This document shows positions 1 to 13,745 of a stretch of 64,000 nucleotides of DNA, piece after piece (position 1 is the first letter of the stretch; each line of letters begins with the position of its first letter). This stretch comes from Mugil cephalus (Eukaryota; Chordata; Actinopteri; Mugiliformes; Mugilidae), in assembly GCF_022458985.1 (NCBI RefSeq), contig NC_061790.1, positions 276,001 to 340,000 on the forward strand, given 5' to 3'. The notes below the pieces were generated by a model. It ran no database searches. It was not told the origin of the DNA and saw nothing but the letters and a program-made list of their open reading frames with translations. A program made the translations under genes and the position numbers.

Positions 1-85
1 AAGTGACCTTCAGCATCCTCAGGAGAAAAAAAACAACTAGCTAGCTAGTTAGCAGGAGGTTGTGGACCAGGGCGCCTGCTGATGA

Positions 86-253
<168 letters not shown>

Positions 254-259
254 ACCCCT

Positions 260-316
260 GAGACTCACCTGAGACTCACCCGAGACTCACCTAAGACTCA
301 CCTGAGACTCACCTGA
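260..316 (+). repeat. GAGACTCACCT short tandem repeat
   Basis: About five imperfect copies of an 11-bp unit (GAGACTCACCT) follow directly after the stop codon of the pak6-like exon, so they lie in its 3' UTR. Confidence 0.85.
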
Positions 317-711
317 GACGAGTCTTCCAGACGGTTTGACTGCACCATTTAAAGTGAGTTCTGATTGGATGTTAGAGAAGCTGCAGCCTCAGCAGCCAAT
401 CACACAGCGGTATTGCCGTAAGCCCCTCCCACCTGGACTACCAGGAGGGTGAGCTCGTGGTCATGGGGTCAGCTGATGTCACCTGAGAGGAGGCTGTGGC
501 CGGAGGATTTGGTTCCTTCATGTTTCTACGGTTGTGTTTATTGAGAATATTCAACATTTATCTATTTTAAATCTCTTCTTTAAGCTTTACAGGCTCTAAC
601 TGGAAAACACTGAACCCCAGAGTGTTACTGTAGGACGTCAGAAGACTGGTTTACTTTAGTGAAATATTTCAAATTGTTTTCTTTTTCCTGAGTTAAATCC
701 AGATGAATGAA

Positions 712-806
712 TGTCTCATATCTGGTTCTGGTCTCATATCTGGTTCTGGTCTCATATCTGGTTCCTGGTCTCATATCTGGTTCCTGGTCTCATATCTGGT
801 TCCTGG
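712..806 (+). repeat. TCATATCTGGTTC(C)TGGTC tandem repeat
   Basis: Five copies of a 20-22 bp unit containing CATATCTGGTT and CTGGTC. The same motif recurs at about 62420-62485 beside another copy of the dispersed repeat, so it probably belongs to that repeat family. Confidence 0.8.
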
Positions 807-828
807 TCCTTAAACTAATGTAAACATG

Positions 829-1090
829 TATTTGTCACATTAGAACATCAGAGCTGATTCAGACACTTGTCAACATCATCACATTAGAAACATTAGGACA
901 CTTGTTCTTCTTCATGGTTCCTAATAAACCAGTTCAGAGGGGGACCTTGTAGACCACATTAGACCCTGATTAGACCTGAGGATGTTTCCTGGATCTTCTC
1001 TGATTGGCTCAATGAAAACCACATGACAATAAACCTCACTGAGAGGAACCAGAAACCACGTTACCACATGTGGTTCCTGGTTCTAGATGG
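829..1090 (+). mobile_element. Dispersed repeat, copy 1 (possible piggyBac-like MITE)
   Basis: This segment, from about TAATGTAAACATGTATTTGT to the GGTTCCTGGTTC end, recurs at 62490-62752 in the same orientation and in part, inverted, at 60906-61068. Two of the three copies end in CCTATAGAGGGTTAA or its complement, that is TTAA followed by CCCTCTATAGG. That arrangement fits the TTAA target and CCC start of piggyBac-like elements. This copy has GATGGAGGGTCAACA at that position and is diverged. No coding capacity is seen. The family label is an inference; that it is repeated is directly visible. Confidence 0.65.
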
Positions 1091-1469
1091 AGGGTCAACA
1101 GTTAAATAATAAATTAATTCGTTTCCTTGTTTAATCTGAGGAGACATCAACTCTTTCTCTGAATCAGAGCTTCAACAAAAACCACCGTTAAAACTTTTAA
1201 ATGATGATGAGAAAAGCACTTTTAATGTTTCTGTTCTTCAACTGTGATGATGATGGTGATAAAGTTATTCTTTCTCTTACAGTGGTTTTATAAACATGTG
1301 TAATAATTAATTATATAATAAATATGTTCAGTATAAAATGTTTTTGTTTCACGTTTTTTTTTGTTTTGTTTTTTACTTTAAAACATTAAAACCTAAACAA
1401 GACCAATGAGAACCAACCAGGAAGTACAGAAAGTCACAACATGTCCTCCGCACACCACCTTAGCTCTGA

Positions 1470-1670
1470 AGGCTAACCCTGCTAGCATTCTAGGCTAAGA
1501 GCCTGCAGCCTTAAAGGCAAACCCTGTTAGCAGGCTAGGCTTACAGTCTGTAGATTTAAAGACTAATCCTGATAGCATGCTAGGCTAACAGTCTGCAGAT
1601 TTAAAGACTAATCCTGATAGCATGCTAGGCTAACAGTCTGCAGATTTAAAGACTAATCCTGATAGCAGCA
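1470..1670 (+). repeat. TAGCATGCTAGGCTAA tandem repeat
   Basis: Three to four copies of a roughly 55-bp unit containing CTGATAGCATGCTAGGCTAA and CTGCAGATTTAAAGACTAA. The core is an SphI-like palindrome (GCATGC). A related array in the opposite orientation lies at 25470-25580. Confidence 0.8.
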
Positions 1671-2895
1671 CTGAAAGCTGAAGCTACACCAAACCAGTAG
1701 AAATGGCCGCCGTGAGAGAAGTGAGAAGCTCATCGCTGAGTCTGTAGTAACAGGAAATAAGTATAGTAAGTATAGTATAAGGACGGACAGTTAACAGGTG
1801 AACGTATTTGCTGTCCCGTTGTCCTCAGAGGCTAAAACAAACTTCACAGAGCAGAAGAATCAAAGCTGAAGGAGGAGACACATGTTCAGATAAAACTGGA
1901 GAGGTTTCTATTCAGAGCGACAGCGTCTCTTCAGTCCATCAGACGACGCTTTCATATCTTTACAAAGCTTCAGGACGACTGAAATAAAACCTGAATGGAG
2001 ACTTCTGAGCTTTAAAGTCATGAGAACAATTAAATTGTTGAAAAGCTTCAGTTTGTATTTTACAGGTTACACATTGTTGAGCTGTTCCACATCTGTTCAT
2101 TGCTTTTGTTTGTGTCTCCAGTTCCAAAAATAAGAGTTTATTTCATTAGAAAGAAAACAAAATAAATGTGCACATCTTTTAACTAATCCTTTGTTGAAAC
2201 ACCTTTTAATTTAATTTATTTATTTATTACAACACTCAGTTGTTGTGGGTAGGAATCTATTAACGTCTCCACTTGGCAATGTTTGTATGTTCTGATGTGA
2301 TAAAGAAAAAAATGTGAAAAAGTTTCTTTTTTAATTTGACAGAAAACTCAACATCTGAGAGTCGGCCTCAGAGAATCTGAGTCAAACTCTGCTGCAGTGC
2401 ATGCTAGGAACTGATAGTAAACATTTAAAGGAATAAATATGAAATAAATAACTTTTTAAATGTAAATAATGACATTGATAAGTAAACAAGTTCCTTTGAT
2501 ACGAGTTAATTTCCACTCAGCTCGTTCTAATGATTTAACTGCCGCCAATGTGTTTTTATTTATTAATACTTGTAATAAACCTGAATTGATGAACAGTTCC
2601 AGCTGTTGCTTATCTCATGGTGATTGAGTCTAAATGCAGACATGTCTCTATCAGCGACCTGATAACCAGGAGGACTCTGCTTCTCCTAAAATGGACTCTA
2701 ACAGCCAAAGGTCCTGAATCTGCCCTCGTGGTTCAGATTTAGTTTGTCTTCCCCTCGGCATTTATCTCCTAATTTGGTTTCCAGGGATCCTTTAAAAACG
2801 CCGCCTGCTCTGAGAAGGCTGCAGTTCCTCATCGGCATCAAGAAAAGTCTCTTCACTCGGGTTGTCCTGTCTTTAGACGTCCTCCGTCCTGCACC

Positions 2896-5800
2896 ATGGG
2901 TGACGCTCTGATGGCCGAGTTCGGGAAGGCGGCTCCTTTCTTGAGGAAGTCGGACAGGGAGCGCCTGGAGGCTCAGACCAGAGCATTTGACATCAAGACC
3001 GAGTGTTTCGTAGTCGACGATAAGGTCGAATATACAAAGGGACAGATCCAGAGTAAAGACGGAGGGATGGTGACGGTCAAGAAGGAGGATGGAACAACAG
3101 TGACGGTAAAGGAGACGGAGGTTCACCCCCAGAACCCGCCCAAGTTCGATAAAATCGAAGACATGGCGATGTTCACGTTCCTCCACGAGCCCGCCGTGCT
3201 GTTCAACCTCAAAGAGCGCTACGCCGCCTGGATGATCTACACCTACTCCGGCCTCTTCTGCGTCACCGTCAACCCCTACAAGTGGCTTCCTGTCTACGAC
3301 GCTGAGGTGGTGGGGGCCTACAGGGGCAAGAAGAGAAGCGAGGCGCCCCCTCATATCTTCTCCATTTCAGATAACGCCTACCAGTACATGCTGACTGACC
3401 GGGAGAACCAGTCCGTCCTCATCACCGGAGAATCCGGAGCAGGGAAGACAGTGAACACCAAGAGAGTCATCCAGTACTTCGCCAGCATCGCAGCAGTTGG
3501 AGGCGCAGGCAAGAAAGACAGCAGCAAAGGGACGCTGGAGGATCAGATCATCCAGGCCAACCCGGCGCTGGAGGCCTTCGGCAACGCCAAGACGCTGAGG
3601 AACGACAACTCCTCTCGCTTTGGAAAATTCATCCGAATTCACTTCGGCCCGAGCGGCAAACTGTCGTCTGCCGACATTGAGACGTACCTGCTGGAGAAGT
3701 CCCGCGTCACCTTTCAGCTCAAGGCAGAGAGGAACTACCACATCTTCTACCAGATCCTGTCCAATCAGAAGCCGGAGCTGCTGGACATGCTGCTGATCAC
3801 CAACAACCCCTACGACTACTCCTACATCTCCCAAGGAGAGGTGACGGTCGCCTCCATCAACGACTCAGAGGAGCTGATGGCCACCGACAGCGCCTTTGAC
3901 GTCCTCGGCTTTACTCTGGAGGAGAAGATGGGCGTCTACAAACTGACCGGAGCCATCATGCATTACGGGAACATGAAGTTTAAACAGAAGCAGCGTGAGG
4001 AACAAGCCGAGCCAGACGGGACCGAGGCCGCTGATAAATCCGCCTACCTGATGGGGCTGAACTCCGCTGACCTCATCAAAGGGTTGTGTCATCCCAGGGT
4101 CAAGGTGGGAAACGAATACGTCACCAAAGGCCAAAGCGTGGACCAGGTGTACTACTCCATCGGTGCTCTGGCGAAGTCAGTGTACGAGAAGATGTTCAAC
4201 TGGATGGTGGTGAGAATCAACCAGTCCCTGGACACGAAGCAGCATCGCCAGTACTTCATAGGAGTCCTCGACATCGCTGGGTTTGAGATATTTGACTTCA
4301 ACACCTTTGAGCAGCTGTGCATCAACTACACCAACGAGAAACTGCAACAGTTTTTCAACCATCACATGTTTGTTCTGGAGCAAGAGGAGTACAAAAAAGA
4401 AGGGATTGACTGGGAGTTCATCGACTTCGGGATGGACTTGCAGGCTTGCATTGACCTGATTGAGAAGCCTATGGGGATCCTGTCAATTCTGGAGGAAGAA
4501 TGCATGTTTCCCAAAGCGAGCGACCAGACCTTCAAGTCCAAGCTCTACGACAATCATCTGGGCAAGAACAAGATGTTTGAGAAGCCCAGAGCAGCAAAGG
4601 GGAAAGCAGAGGCTCATTTTGCCCTGGTTCACTATGCTGGCACCGTGGACTACAACATCGGGAACTGGCTGGTGAAGAACAAAGACCCTCTGAATGAAAC
4701 GGTGGTTGGCCTTTACCAGAAATCCTCTCTAAAGCTTCTCAGTCTGCTTTTTTCAAGCTATTCTGGAGACGGCGGAGACAAGGGAAGCGGCAAAGGAGCC
4801 AAAAAGAAAGGGTCCTCATTCCAGACAGTGTCGGCTCTTCACAGGGAAAACCTGAACAAGCTGATGACCAACCTGAAGACCACTCATCCCCACTTTGTCC
4901 GCTGTCTGATTCCTAATGAGAAGAAAACTCCAGGAGTCATGGACAACTGCCTCGTGATGCACCAGCTCCGCTGTAACGGTGTCCTGGAGGGCATCAGGAT
5001 CTGTAGGAAGGGTTTCCCAAACAGGGTGCTCTACGGTGACTTCAAGCAGCGCTACAGGATCCTGAACGCCTCAGCCATCCCAGAGGGTCAGTTCCTCGAC
5101 TGCAAGAAAAGCGCAGAAAAGTTGCTTGGCTCGCTTGACATCGACCACACTCAGTACAAGTTTGGACACACAAAAGTGTTCTTCAAGGCCGGGCTGCTGG
5201 GAACCCTAGAGGAGATGCGAGATGAGCAACTCTCTCGGATCATCACCAGGATCCAGGCCAATGCCCGGGCGTTGCTCATGAGGGAACAGTTCGCTAAGCT
5301 AGTGGAACGTAGAGATGCCCTGATGGTCATCCAGTGGAACCTCCGGTCTTTCCTGGGAGTGAAGAACTGGCCGTGGATGAAGCTCTTCTTCAAGATCAAA
5401 CCTCTGCTGAAGAGCGCTGAGTCTGAGAAGGAAATGGCCAACATGAAGGATGAGTTTAACAAGCTGAAGGAAGCTCTGGAGAAATCTGAGACCAGGCGGA
5501 AGGAGCTGGAGGAGAAAATCGTGACTCTTCTCCAAGAGAAGAACGATCTGACTTTGCAGATTCAGTCTGAACAGGACACACTGACGGACGCCGAGGAACG
5601 CTGCGAACAGCTGATAAAGAGCAAGATTCAGCTGGAGGCCAAACTGAAAGAGATGACGGAGAGACTGGAGGACGAAGAGGAGCTCAACGCAGATCTCACC
5701 GCAAAGAAACGAAAGCTGGAAGACGAATGCTCTGAGCTGAAGAAAGACATTGATGACCTGGAGCTAACTTTAGCCAAGGTGGAGAAGGAGAAACATGCTA

Positions 5801-8697
5801 CTGAGAATAAGGTGAAAAACCTGACAGAGGAGATGGCTTCGCAGGATGAAAACATCATGAAGCTGACCAAAGAGAAGAAGGCGTTGCAGGAGGCTCACCA
5901 GCAGACTTTGGATGACCTGCAGAGCGAAGAGGACAAAGCCAACAGTTTGACCAAAGCTAAAGCGAAGCTGGAGCAACAGGTGGACGATCTGGAGGGCTCA
6001 CTGGAGCAGGAGAAGAAGGTCAGGATGGACCTTGAGCGCTCGAAGAGAAAGCTGGAAGGAGACCTGAAACTAACCCAGGAGAGCTTGATGGACTTGGAGA
6101 ATGACAAGCAGCAGCTGGAGGAAAGACTCAAGAAGAAAGACTTTGAGATCAGCCAAATAAGTTCAAAACTGGAAGACGAGCAGGTCGTTTCCGTTCAGCT
6201 CCAGAAAAAGCTGAAAGAAAACCAGGCGAGGATCGAGGAGCTGGAGGAGGAGCTGGATGCCGAGCGAGCCGTCCGGGCCAAAGTGGAGAAGCAGCGCTCG
6301 GATCTTTCCCGTGAGCTGGAGGACATCAGCGAACGTCTGGAGGAAGCCGGCGGAGCCACGTCGGCTCAGGTGGAGCTGAATAAGAAAAGAGATGCTGAGT
6401 TTCAGAAGCTGCGCAGGGAGCTGGAGGAGTCCACCCTCCAACACGAGGCCACCGCCGCCTCGCTGAGGAAGAAACATGCCGACAGCGTGGCTGAGCTGGG
6501 AGAACAGATCGACAACCTGCAGCGTGTGAAGCAGAAGCTGGAGAAAGAAAAGAGTGAGTTCAAGCTGGAGCTAGACGACTTGACTTCCAACATGGAGCAC
6601 GTGGTGAAGACCAAGGCGAACATTGAGAAGATATGTCGAACAATGGAGGACAACATGAACGAGTACAAGAGTAAACATGAGGAGGCTCAGAGGACCATCA
6701 ACGACCTGACCACCCAGAGGGCAAAGCTGCTGACTGAGAACGGCGAGTTTGGACGTCAGCTGGAGGAGAAGGAGTGTCTGATTTCACAGCTGACCCGAGG
6801 GAAGACCTCCTACAACCAGCAGGTGGAAGATCTCCGCCGGCAGCTGGAGGAGGAGGTCAAGGCCAAGAATGCCCTCGCCCACGCTGTGCAATCAGCTCGA
6901 CATGACTGCGACCTGCTCCGAGAGCAGTTTGAAGAAGAGCAGGAAGCCAAGGCCGAGCTGCAGAGAGCTCTGTCCAAATCCAACACCGAGATCTCGGCCT
7001 GGAGGACCAAGTATGAAACGGATGGGATCCAGAGGACAGAGGAGCTGGAGGAGGCGAAGAAGAAGCTGGTTCAGAGGCTGCAGGAGGCAGAGGAGGCCAT
7101 CGAGGCCGTGAACGCAAAGTGTTCCTCCCTCGAGAAGACCAAACACCGACTCCAGAACGAGATCGAAGACCTGATGCTGGACCTGGAGAGATCCAACGCG
7201 GCTTCAGCAGCACTGGACAAGAAACAAAGAAGCTTTGACAAAGTCTTGGCTGAGTGGAAGCAGAAGTTTGAGGAGTCGCAGTGTGAACTAGAGGCCTCCC
7301 AGAAGGAGGCTCGGTCCCTGAGCACTGAACTCTTCAAACTGAGGAACGCCTACGAGGAGTCTCTGGATCAGCTCGAGACCATGAAGAGAGAGAACAAGAA
7401 CCTCCAGGAGGAAATCTCCGACCTCACGGACCAGCTCGGAGAAGGCGGAAGGAGCGCCCACGAGCTGGAGAAGATCCGGAAGCAGCTGGAACAAGAAAAG
7501 GCTGAACTCCAGTCGGCGCTGGAGGAGGCCGAGGGTTCCCTGGAGCACGAAGAGAGCAAGATCCTCCGAGCTCAGCTGGAGTTCAACCAGGTGAAGGCCG
7601 ACATGGAGCGCAAGCTGACCGAGAAGGACGAGGAGATGGAGCAGGCCAAGAGGAACTACCAGCGCATGATCGAGTCTCTTCAGTCCTCTCTGGAGTCTGA
7701 GACCAGGAGTCGAAACGAGGCCTTGAGAGTCAAGAAGAAGATGGAGGGTGACCTGAATGAGATGGAGATCCAGCTCAGCCAAGCCAACAGGCAAGCAGCC
7801 GATGCCCAGAAACAACTCAAGAGCCTCCAGTCATTTCTGAAGGACACTCAGCTGCAGCTGGACGACGCCCAACATGGCAACGATGACCTGAGGGAAAACA
7901 TCGGTCTGCTCGAACGCCGAAACAACCTGATCCAGGCGGAGCTCGAGGAGCTGAGAGCCGCCCTGGAGCAGACGGAGAGAAGTCGGAAACTGGCTGAACA
8001 GGAGCTGACCGACGCCACTGAGCGGATGCAACTGCTGCACTCCCAAAACACCAGCCTTATCAACCAGAAGAAGAAGCATGAGGCGGACCTCCTCCACCTG
8101 CAGAACGAGGCGGAGGAGGCCATTCAAGAGAACCGCAATGCTGAGGAGAAGGCTAAGAAGGCCATCACAGATGCAGCCATGATGGCCGAGGAGCTAAAGA
8201 AGGAGCAGGACACCAGCGCTCATCTGGAGCGCATGAAGAAGAACATGGAGCAGACCATCAAAGACCTGCAGCACCGCCTGGACGAGGCCGAGCAGATCGC
8301 CATGAAGGGAGGCAAAAAGCAGCTCCAGAAACTGGAGACTCGCATCCGAGAGCTGGAGAACGAGCTGGAGGCAGAGCAGAGGAGGGGGGCGGAGTCCATC
8401 AAAGGGGTTCGCAAGTACGAACGCCGGGTCAAAGAGCTCACCTACCAGACGGAGGAGGACCGCAAGAACATGGCTCGCCTCCAGGACCTGGTGGACAAGC
8501 TGCAGCTGAAGGTCAAGTCCTACAAACACATGGCGGAGGAGGCGGAGGAGGCGGCCAACACCAACATGACCAAACTCCGTAAGCTGCAGCACGAGCTGGA
8601 GGAGGCCGAGGAGAGGGCCGACATCGCAGAGTCCCAGGTCAACAAGCTGAGGGCCAAGACCCGGGACGGGTCCTCCAAGAAGGGCCTGGACGAGTGA
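2896..8697 (+). CDS. Sarcomeric myosin heavy chain, cardiac/slow (MYH6/7) type, intronless
   Basis: The frame encodes a full-length class II muscle myosin of 1933 residues, the ATP-driven thick-filament motor. The ATG sits in a good context (GCACCATGG), and the [10 protein letters not shown] start is typical of cardiac/slow myosins. Residues 178-185 are the P-loop GESGAGKT. Other motor landmarks follow: [10 protein letters not shown] (switch I), [11 protein letters not shown] (switch II), a Lys/Gly-rich loop 2, [20 protein letters not shown] (SH2/SH1 helices) and the IQ region. The invariant head-rod proline is residue 836. The rod to 1933 is one unbroken coiled coil. Length and domain order match the family. 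No stop, frameshift or intron was found in 5.8 kb, whereas vertebrate MYH genes have dozens of introns, so a retrocopy is likely. The intact frame argues for function. Assignment to the cardiac/slow clade rests on remembered sequences. Confidence 0.95.
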   Translation: MGDALMAEFGKAAPFLRKSDRERLEAQTRAFDIKTECFVVDDKVEYTKGQIQSKDGGMVTVKKEDGTTVTVKETEVHPQNPPKFDKIEDMAMFTFLHEPAVLFNLKERYAAWMIYTYSGLFCVTVNPYKWLPVYDAEVVGAYRGKKRSEAPPHIFSISDNAYQYMLTDRENQSVLITGESGAGKTVNTKRVIQYFASIAAVGGAGKKDSSKGTLEDQIIQANPALEAFGNAKTLRNDNSSRFGKFIRIHFGPSGKLSSADIETYLLEKSRVTFQLKAERNYHIFYQILSNQKPELLDMLLITNNPYDYSYISQGEVTVASINDSEELMATDSAFDVLGFTLEEKMGVYKLTGAIMHYGNMKFKQKQREEQAEPDGTEAADKSAYLMGLNSADLIKGLCHPRVKVGNEYVTKGQSVDQVYYSIGALAKSVYEKMFNWMVVRINQSLDTKQHRQYFIGVLDIAGFEIFDFNTFEQLCINYTNEKLQQFFNHHMFVLEQEEYKKEGIDWEFIDFGMDLQACIDLIEKPMGILSILEEECMFPKASDQTFKSKLYDNHLGKNKMFEKPRAAKGKAEAHFALVHYAGTVDYNIGNWLVKNKDPLNETVVGLYQKSSLKLLSLLFSSYSGDGGDKGSGKGAKKKGSSFQTVSALHRENLNKLMTNLKTTHPHFVRCLIPNEKKTPGVMDNCLVMHQLRCNGVLEGIRICRKGFPNRVLYGDFKQRYRILNASAIPEGQFLDCKKSAEKLLGSLDIDHTQYKFGHTKVFFKAGLLGTLEEMRDEQLSRIITRIQANARALLMREQFAKLVERRDALMVIQWNLRSFLGVKNWPWMKLFFKIKPLLKSAESEKEMANMKDEFNKLKEALEKSETRRKELEEKIVTLLQEKNDLTLQIQSEQDTLTDAEERCEQLIKSKIQLEAKLKEMTERLEDEEELNADLTAKKRKLEDECSELKKDIDDLELTLAKVEKEKHATENKVKNLTEEMASQDENIMKLTKEKKALQEAHQQTLDDLQSEEDKANSLTKAKAKLEQQVDDLEGSLEQEKKVRMDLERSKRKLEGDLKLTQESLMDLENDKQQLEERLKKKDFEISQISSKLEDEQVVSVQLQKKLKENQARIEELEEELDAERAVRAKVEKQRSDLSRELEDISERLEEAGGATSAQVELNKKRDAEFQKLRRELEESTLQHEATAASLRKKHADSVAELGEQIDNLQRVKQKLEKEKSEFKLELDDLTSNMEHVVKTKANIEKICRTMEDNMNEYKSKHEEAQRTINDLTTQRAKLLTENGEFGRQLEEKECLISQLTRGKTSYNQQVEDLRRQLEEEVKAKNALAHAVQSARHDCDLLREQFEEEQEAKAELQRALSKSNTEISAWRTKYETDGIQRTEELEEAKKKLVQRLQEAEEAIEAVNAKCSSLEKTKHRLQNEIEDLMLDLERSNAASAALDKKQRSFDKVLAEWKQKFEESQCELEASQKEARSLSTELFKLRNAYEESLDQLETMKRENKNLQEEISDLTDQLGEGGRSAHELEKIRKQLEQEKAELQSALEEAEGSLEHEESKILRAQLEFNQVKADMERKLTEKDEEMEQAKRNYQRMIESLQSSLESETRSRNEALRVKKKMEGDLNEMEIQLSQANRQAADAQKQLKSLQSFLKDTQLQLDDAQHGNDDLRENIGLLERRNNLIQAELEELRAALEQTERSRKLAEQELTDATERMQLLHSQNTSLINQKKKHEADLLHLQNEAEEAIQENRNAEEKAKKAITDAAMMAEELKKEQDTSAHLERMKKNMEQTIKDLQHRLDEAEQIAMKGGKKQLQKLETRIRELENELEAEQRRGAESIKGVRKYERRVKELTYQTEEDRKNMARLQDLVDKLQLKVKSYKHMAEEAEEAANTNMTKLRKLQHELEEAEERADIAESQVNKLRAKTRDGSSKKGLDE

Positions 8698-8751
8698 GGA
8701 CGTCCGGGACAAGCAGGTGGGTTCAGACTATAGATTGTTACCGACAAGACA

Positions 8752-8757
8752 AATAAA
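8752..8757 (+). terminator. Polyadenylation signal of the myosin gene
   Basis: AATAAA lies 55 bp after the myosin stop codon. A second AATAAA lies at 8830-8835. No poly(A) tract typical of a young retrocopy follows either one. Confidence 0.55.
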
Positions 8758-9153
8758 ACTTTTTAGCTGCTTCTAACTGAATCTGTTCGGACCCACAGGG
8801 CTTTGATGGAACCTGGAACCAGGACAACGAATAAATGAATCTGACTCCATCTGAGAAAAACTCAAACCTTCATCTGTTAAGGCTCAAATTGTTCTAAACT
8901 CATCATCATCTTCAGCCAATCAGAACCCAGCTGATCCTGGTTCAGGGTGGTTCTTTAGTTTGTTTCTCTCTCCTCCTCCCCTGATTGGAAGTCAGACGGA
9001 GCCTTCTGATTGGCTGGTTCGGCCCCAGGTCATCCACCCAGCGCCAACATTAGAAGGGGTCCAGCTCCAGGAGTTTCCTGCTACAAATAATAATAATAAA
9101 TAAAAGTATCTGATATTCCAAGGCTTGACAGAGTTTTAGTTTTAGAGCTGTGG
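8758..9153. other. Intergenic, no gene seen
   Basis: Myosin 3' flank with unique-looking sequence and a short (AAT)n run near 9088-9102. No coding or RNA feature is supported. Confidence 0.5.
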
Positions 9154-9293
9154 ACACAACACAACACAACACAACACAACACAACACAACACAACACAAC
9201 ACAACACAACACAACACAACACAATGCAACACAACACAACACAACACAACACAACACAACACAACACAACACAATGCAACACAACACAACACA
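9154..9293 (+). repeat. (ACAAC)n pentanucleotide microsatellite
   Basis: About 28 units of ACAAC, interrupted by two ATGCAAC variants. Reading frames across it encode only repeats of CVVLC type and are not genes. Confidence 0.98.
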
Positions 9294-10170
9294 GAGACCT
9301 GGAACTAATGAGAAGCTTCTTTTTCTTTAGAGACGTCCAGTTGTTCATTAAATGGAAACTTTCATAATGTTCTTCTTCGAACTCAAACAAAGTTCATTCA
9401 TGAAACTGGTTCTGAGTTTTTATCTATCTGGTCACGTGACCACAGATTATTTGATTTCTTCTACAGTTTAAATAAAGTTTATTCAGCCTGAGTCTGGTGG
9501 GTCAATCCAGGACCTGAGGTCCAGGTTTTATTTTCAGGAAAAGGTTACGTTTAGTTTTTCATTGATAGTTTTCATTGATCATCAAAATGTTCGTACTGTT
9601 TAAAAACAGCGAGGAAACATTATCCCACATTCTCCACTATGAAGTAAACACTAGATAGACAACAATAACTGCATGAATTATACTTCTGCAATTACCTGAG
9701 GGATAAAAATAAATAAAATTCAATAAAAAGACAATAAAAAGGTAAAAATAATAAAGTAAGTTTTCCGTTTTCTTTAATGATTTCTAGCTGTTAAGTTTAG
9801 TTTGACAGCATGAAAACAGAATCGCGTTACATCAGCCTAAAGTCAGGGTTGTCCTGAGGGTTAAACTCAGTTAGACAAAAAAATGTGAAACGATAAATTA
9901 AATAAAGGTCGGTCTGTAGTTTGATGTTTGCCTCAGACTGGGACCATGATAGTAGAAGGAGCCTCATCGTATGTTCAGGTGAAAACTTTTGCAGAAATTA
10001 AAAGGTTCTAGAGGGTCATGTGTTAAAAAGCTTTAAAACCCTGTAAGAGTTTCTTAAAATGGATCCAGAATCAGACAGAGAGCAAGTCCAGAGACTCTAA
10101 AACTGGTCTGATGTGTCTCTGTCTGGTCCTGGACCAACAGTCCAACGGTCACTACGCATATAACACAACA
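9294..10170. other. Intergenic, no gene seen
   Basis: AT-rich sequence without supported coding, RNA or mobile features. Confidence 0.5.
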
Positions 10171-10693
10171 CCTCCTCCTCCACCTCCTCCACCTCCTCCT
10201 CCACCTCCTCCTCCTCCTCCTCCTCCTCCTCCTCCTCCTCCTCCTCCTCCTCCTCCACCTCCTCCTCCACCTCCTCTCCTCCTCCTCCCTCTCACTCCTA
10301 CTACTATCCACCCTCCCTCCACCTCCTCCACCTCCTCTCTCTCCTCCTCACTCCTCCTCCCTCCTCTCACTCCTCCACCTCCTCTCACTCCTCCTCACTC
10401 CTCCTCACTCCTCCTCCACCTCCTCCTCCTCCACCTCTCCAACCTCCCTCCACTCCTCCTCCTCCTCACACCTCCTCCTCCACTCCTCCATCCTCCACCC
10501 TCCTCACCTCCTCCTCCCCTCCACCTCCTCCTTCCACCCTCCCCCTCCTCCTACTCTCCACCTCCTCCACCTCCTCCCCTCCCTCCTTCCACCTCTCTCT
10601 CCACCTCCTCTCTACTCTCCTCCTCCTCCACCTCCTCCACCTCCTCCTCCTTCTCCTCCTCCTCCTCCTTCTCCTTCCTCCACCTCCTCCTCC
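10171..10693 (+). repeat. 520-bp homopyrimidine (CCT)n-rich tract
   Basis: An almost pure C/T strand made of CCT, CCA and CTCC variants. The first 100 bp is a near-perfect (CCT)n run. The long poly-Pro/Leu/Ser frame and the poly-Gly/Arg frames opposite are low-complexity artefacts. A homopurine-homopyrimidine tract of this length can form triplex DNA. Confidence 0.97.
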
Positions 10694-10904
10694 GGTTGAA
10701 AAGGTTATAATATCATTTGTGTAGTTTCTGATTTATTCAAAGAAATATTTACTTTATTGAACCTATAACCTCCTCACACTTTATAAGTTATGTTATAAAA
10801 TCAGATACAGGAGCTTTTATTTATTTAATTAAACTTAATGAAATCAGACATGATTGTGATTTAACAGGAACAGTTTAGTGAACATAGATTTATATGTTAT
10901 TGAT

Positions 10905-11312
10905 TTATTTGATTTAATATAGATTTATATGTTATTGATTTATTTTATTTTATATAGATTTATATGTTATTGATTTATTTTATTTAATATAGATTTATAT
11001 GTTATTGACTTATTTTATTTAATATAGATTTATATGTTATTGATTTATTTTATTTAATATAGATTTATATGTTATTGATTTATTTTTTTAATATAGATTT
11101 ATATGTTATTGACTATTATTTATATAGATTTATATGTTATTGACTTATTTTATTTAATATAGATTTATATGTTATTGATTTATTTTATTTAATACAGATT
11201 TATATGTTATTGATTTATTTTATTTAATACAGATTTATATGTTATTGATTTATTTTATTTAATACAGATTTATATGTTATTGATTTATTTTATTTAATAT
11301 AGATTTATTTGA
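10905..11312 (+). repeat. 35-bp AT-rich minisatellite
   Basis: About eleven to twelve copies of a 35-bp unit (core AGATTTATATGTTATTGA) with small indels. For example, one unit start at 10991 is followed by the next at 11026. Confidence 0.95.
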
Positions 11313-11360
11313 TCCGCAGACTTTAGTGACTCATGTTCCAGATAAAATAAAATAAAATAA

Positions 11361-12059
<699 letters not shown>

Positions 12060-12107
12060 AGCCATCAGCTGATCATGAGTTCATGTTTTTTATTAAATGC
12101 TTCTTTG

Positions 12108-12120
12108 AATAAATAATAAA
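12108..12120 (+). terminator. Polyadenylation signals of inafm2-like gene
   Basis: Two AATAAA hexamers (12108-12113 and 12115-12120) lie about 50 bp after the stop codon. Confidence 0.55.
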
Positions 12121-13705
12121 TGAGATGAAAAGCTTTGTTTTTATCAGTAACTGTCCTCTGGAGGACATCTGTCTCTGTCTCTGTCCCTGTCCCTGTCTCT
12201 GGTCCTGGTCCTGGTCCAGGTCCTGGGGTCCAGCTCCTCTTATCTACGCCCTCGTCCTTCCTGACAGGAAACGCTTTGGTCCTAATGAGCCGTGAGTCCT
12301 GTTTACGTCCTCGACTCAACGAGACTTCAGCTAAAAGGAGCCAGAGTCCGCGAGTCCAGAACCGTCCCCATCAATGAGACTCATCATCAGGTCTGAACAG
12401 GGTCCACACCCGCCCCTAAAGAGTCTGGAAGCCTCAGACGACCCAGGAGTGGTCCGCCAGCCACCGTGTGATGGAGTCTCTGACTCTCAACTCTCTAAAC
12501 TCGTCACTTTGACTCTTTTATTCTCATCTTATTATCTGACATTTAACCTGAAACATGATGAACATGAACAGCCTGGAAAATACAAACACACCACCTTCCC
12601 TGCAGACTGTGTTCAGAGGAACAGGAGGTCATTAGATCTACTTGGTCCTGGTCTGGTCTCTAAAGTGTGTCTGGCTGCGCCCCCATGTGGACACATCAGG
12701 AACTACACTGAACATTATTAGTCAGGACCAAGACCAGAAACTAATCTGAGCTGGTTCTGATTCAATGTTAATGAGACTCTAGTAAAACTGTGTGTGTCTT
12801 TGTTAAATCTTCTGTGGTTCCTGCTGATGCTGAGGGGACCCTGGTCTCCTGGTCTGGTCTGGTCTGGTCTGTGACCCAGGAACTGGACCAAAGCTTGAGC
12901 CAATAAAACGTCTGAGACACTTGTTCACAAACAGAAGTTGACTTGGTTTATTAAGAGTTTGGTAGAAGAACCTCAGAGAACACAACAAACAGCTGATCCA
13001 TCAGGAACCACACCTTTAAATCCACAAAACCACCCACCAGTGTGGACAGCGGCGCCCCCCCAGGAACCAGGAACTGTCTGCTTCAGGTTCCATCATTCAG
13101 TCTTCTAAAGCTCCGCCCCCTACTGGTGACTGGGTACTTTGGTTGGGAGCAGCTTTTGGTTTCAAACATGAGTCTAGGACCTTGATCTCTGTCGGTTCTG
13201 GACTAGTGGGGGGGGGGGCGCAGGTTTAGTTTGAACCAACGCTGGTTCCTGGTTTCCTGGTGGATCAGGTCTAGAGTTCAGCTCATGAAGTGGATCATTA
13301 AACCACACGTTCTTTAATCACTTTCTCTGAACAATGTTAAGAACGTTTAAAGATTGTTCTGGACCCAAAGCCCGGTTCTGGAACACCTGGACCCGTATTC
13401 CTACAGATCTGAGCTGCTACTAGATGGAGGTCAAGATAAAAGGTTCCTAAAGAACGTTCTAAGGTTCTGAATGGGTTCAACGCTACAGACTGGATGGAGC
13501 AGGAATCATTTTACCTGGTTAATACCACATGGATGAAGAGCAACAATGGTTTTAAAGTAGATCTGCTATTTATTTCTCTTCAGTCTCATAGATCAGATTC
13601 TAGGATTCAGTCTGTGGATGTGACTCGTTCTATGGATCAATGACATGATGCCTCATACGTAGGCGGACGGGTCCAGGTGTTTATGTGGTTGAATATTGGT
13701 CTGGA

Positions 13706-13745
<40 letters not shown>

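Larger units (their letters stand above)
254..2895. other. Intergenic: pak6-like 3' UTR and repeats
   Basis: No coding exon is supported here. It begins with the 3' UTR of the kinase gene. It holds a short GAGACTCACCT array, a TCATATCTGGTTC array, a dispersed repeat at 829-1090 and a TAGCATGCTAGG tandem repeat at 1470-1670, each listed separately. The remainder is AT-rich unique-looking sequence with no recognised element. Confidence 0.6.

Noticed and set aside
7288-7815. Minus-strand frames opposite the myosin, also 3367-3834 and 8194-8712
   Set aside because: They are shadows of GC-rich coiled-coil coding sequence and have no independent motif.
2896-8697. Processed pseudogene of a myosin gene
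   Set aside because: No stop or frameshift occurs in 1933 codons and key residues are intact, which is unlikely for an unselected old copy.
10111-10710. 199-codon Pro/Leu/Ser reading frame
   Set aside because: It is the translation of a C/T simple repeat. No start context, no non-repeat portion, and all six frames are open in places.
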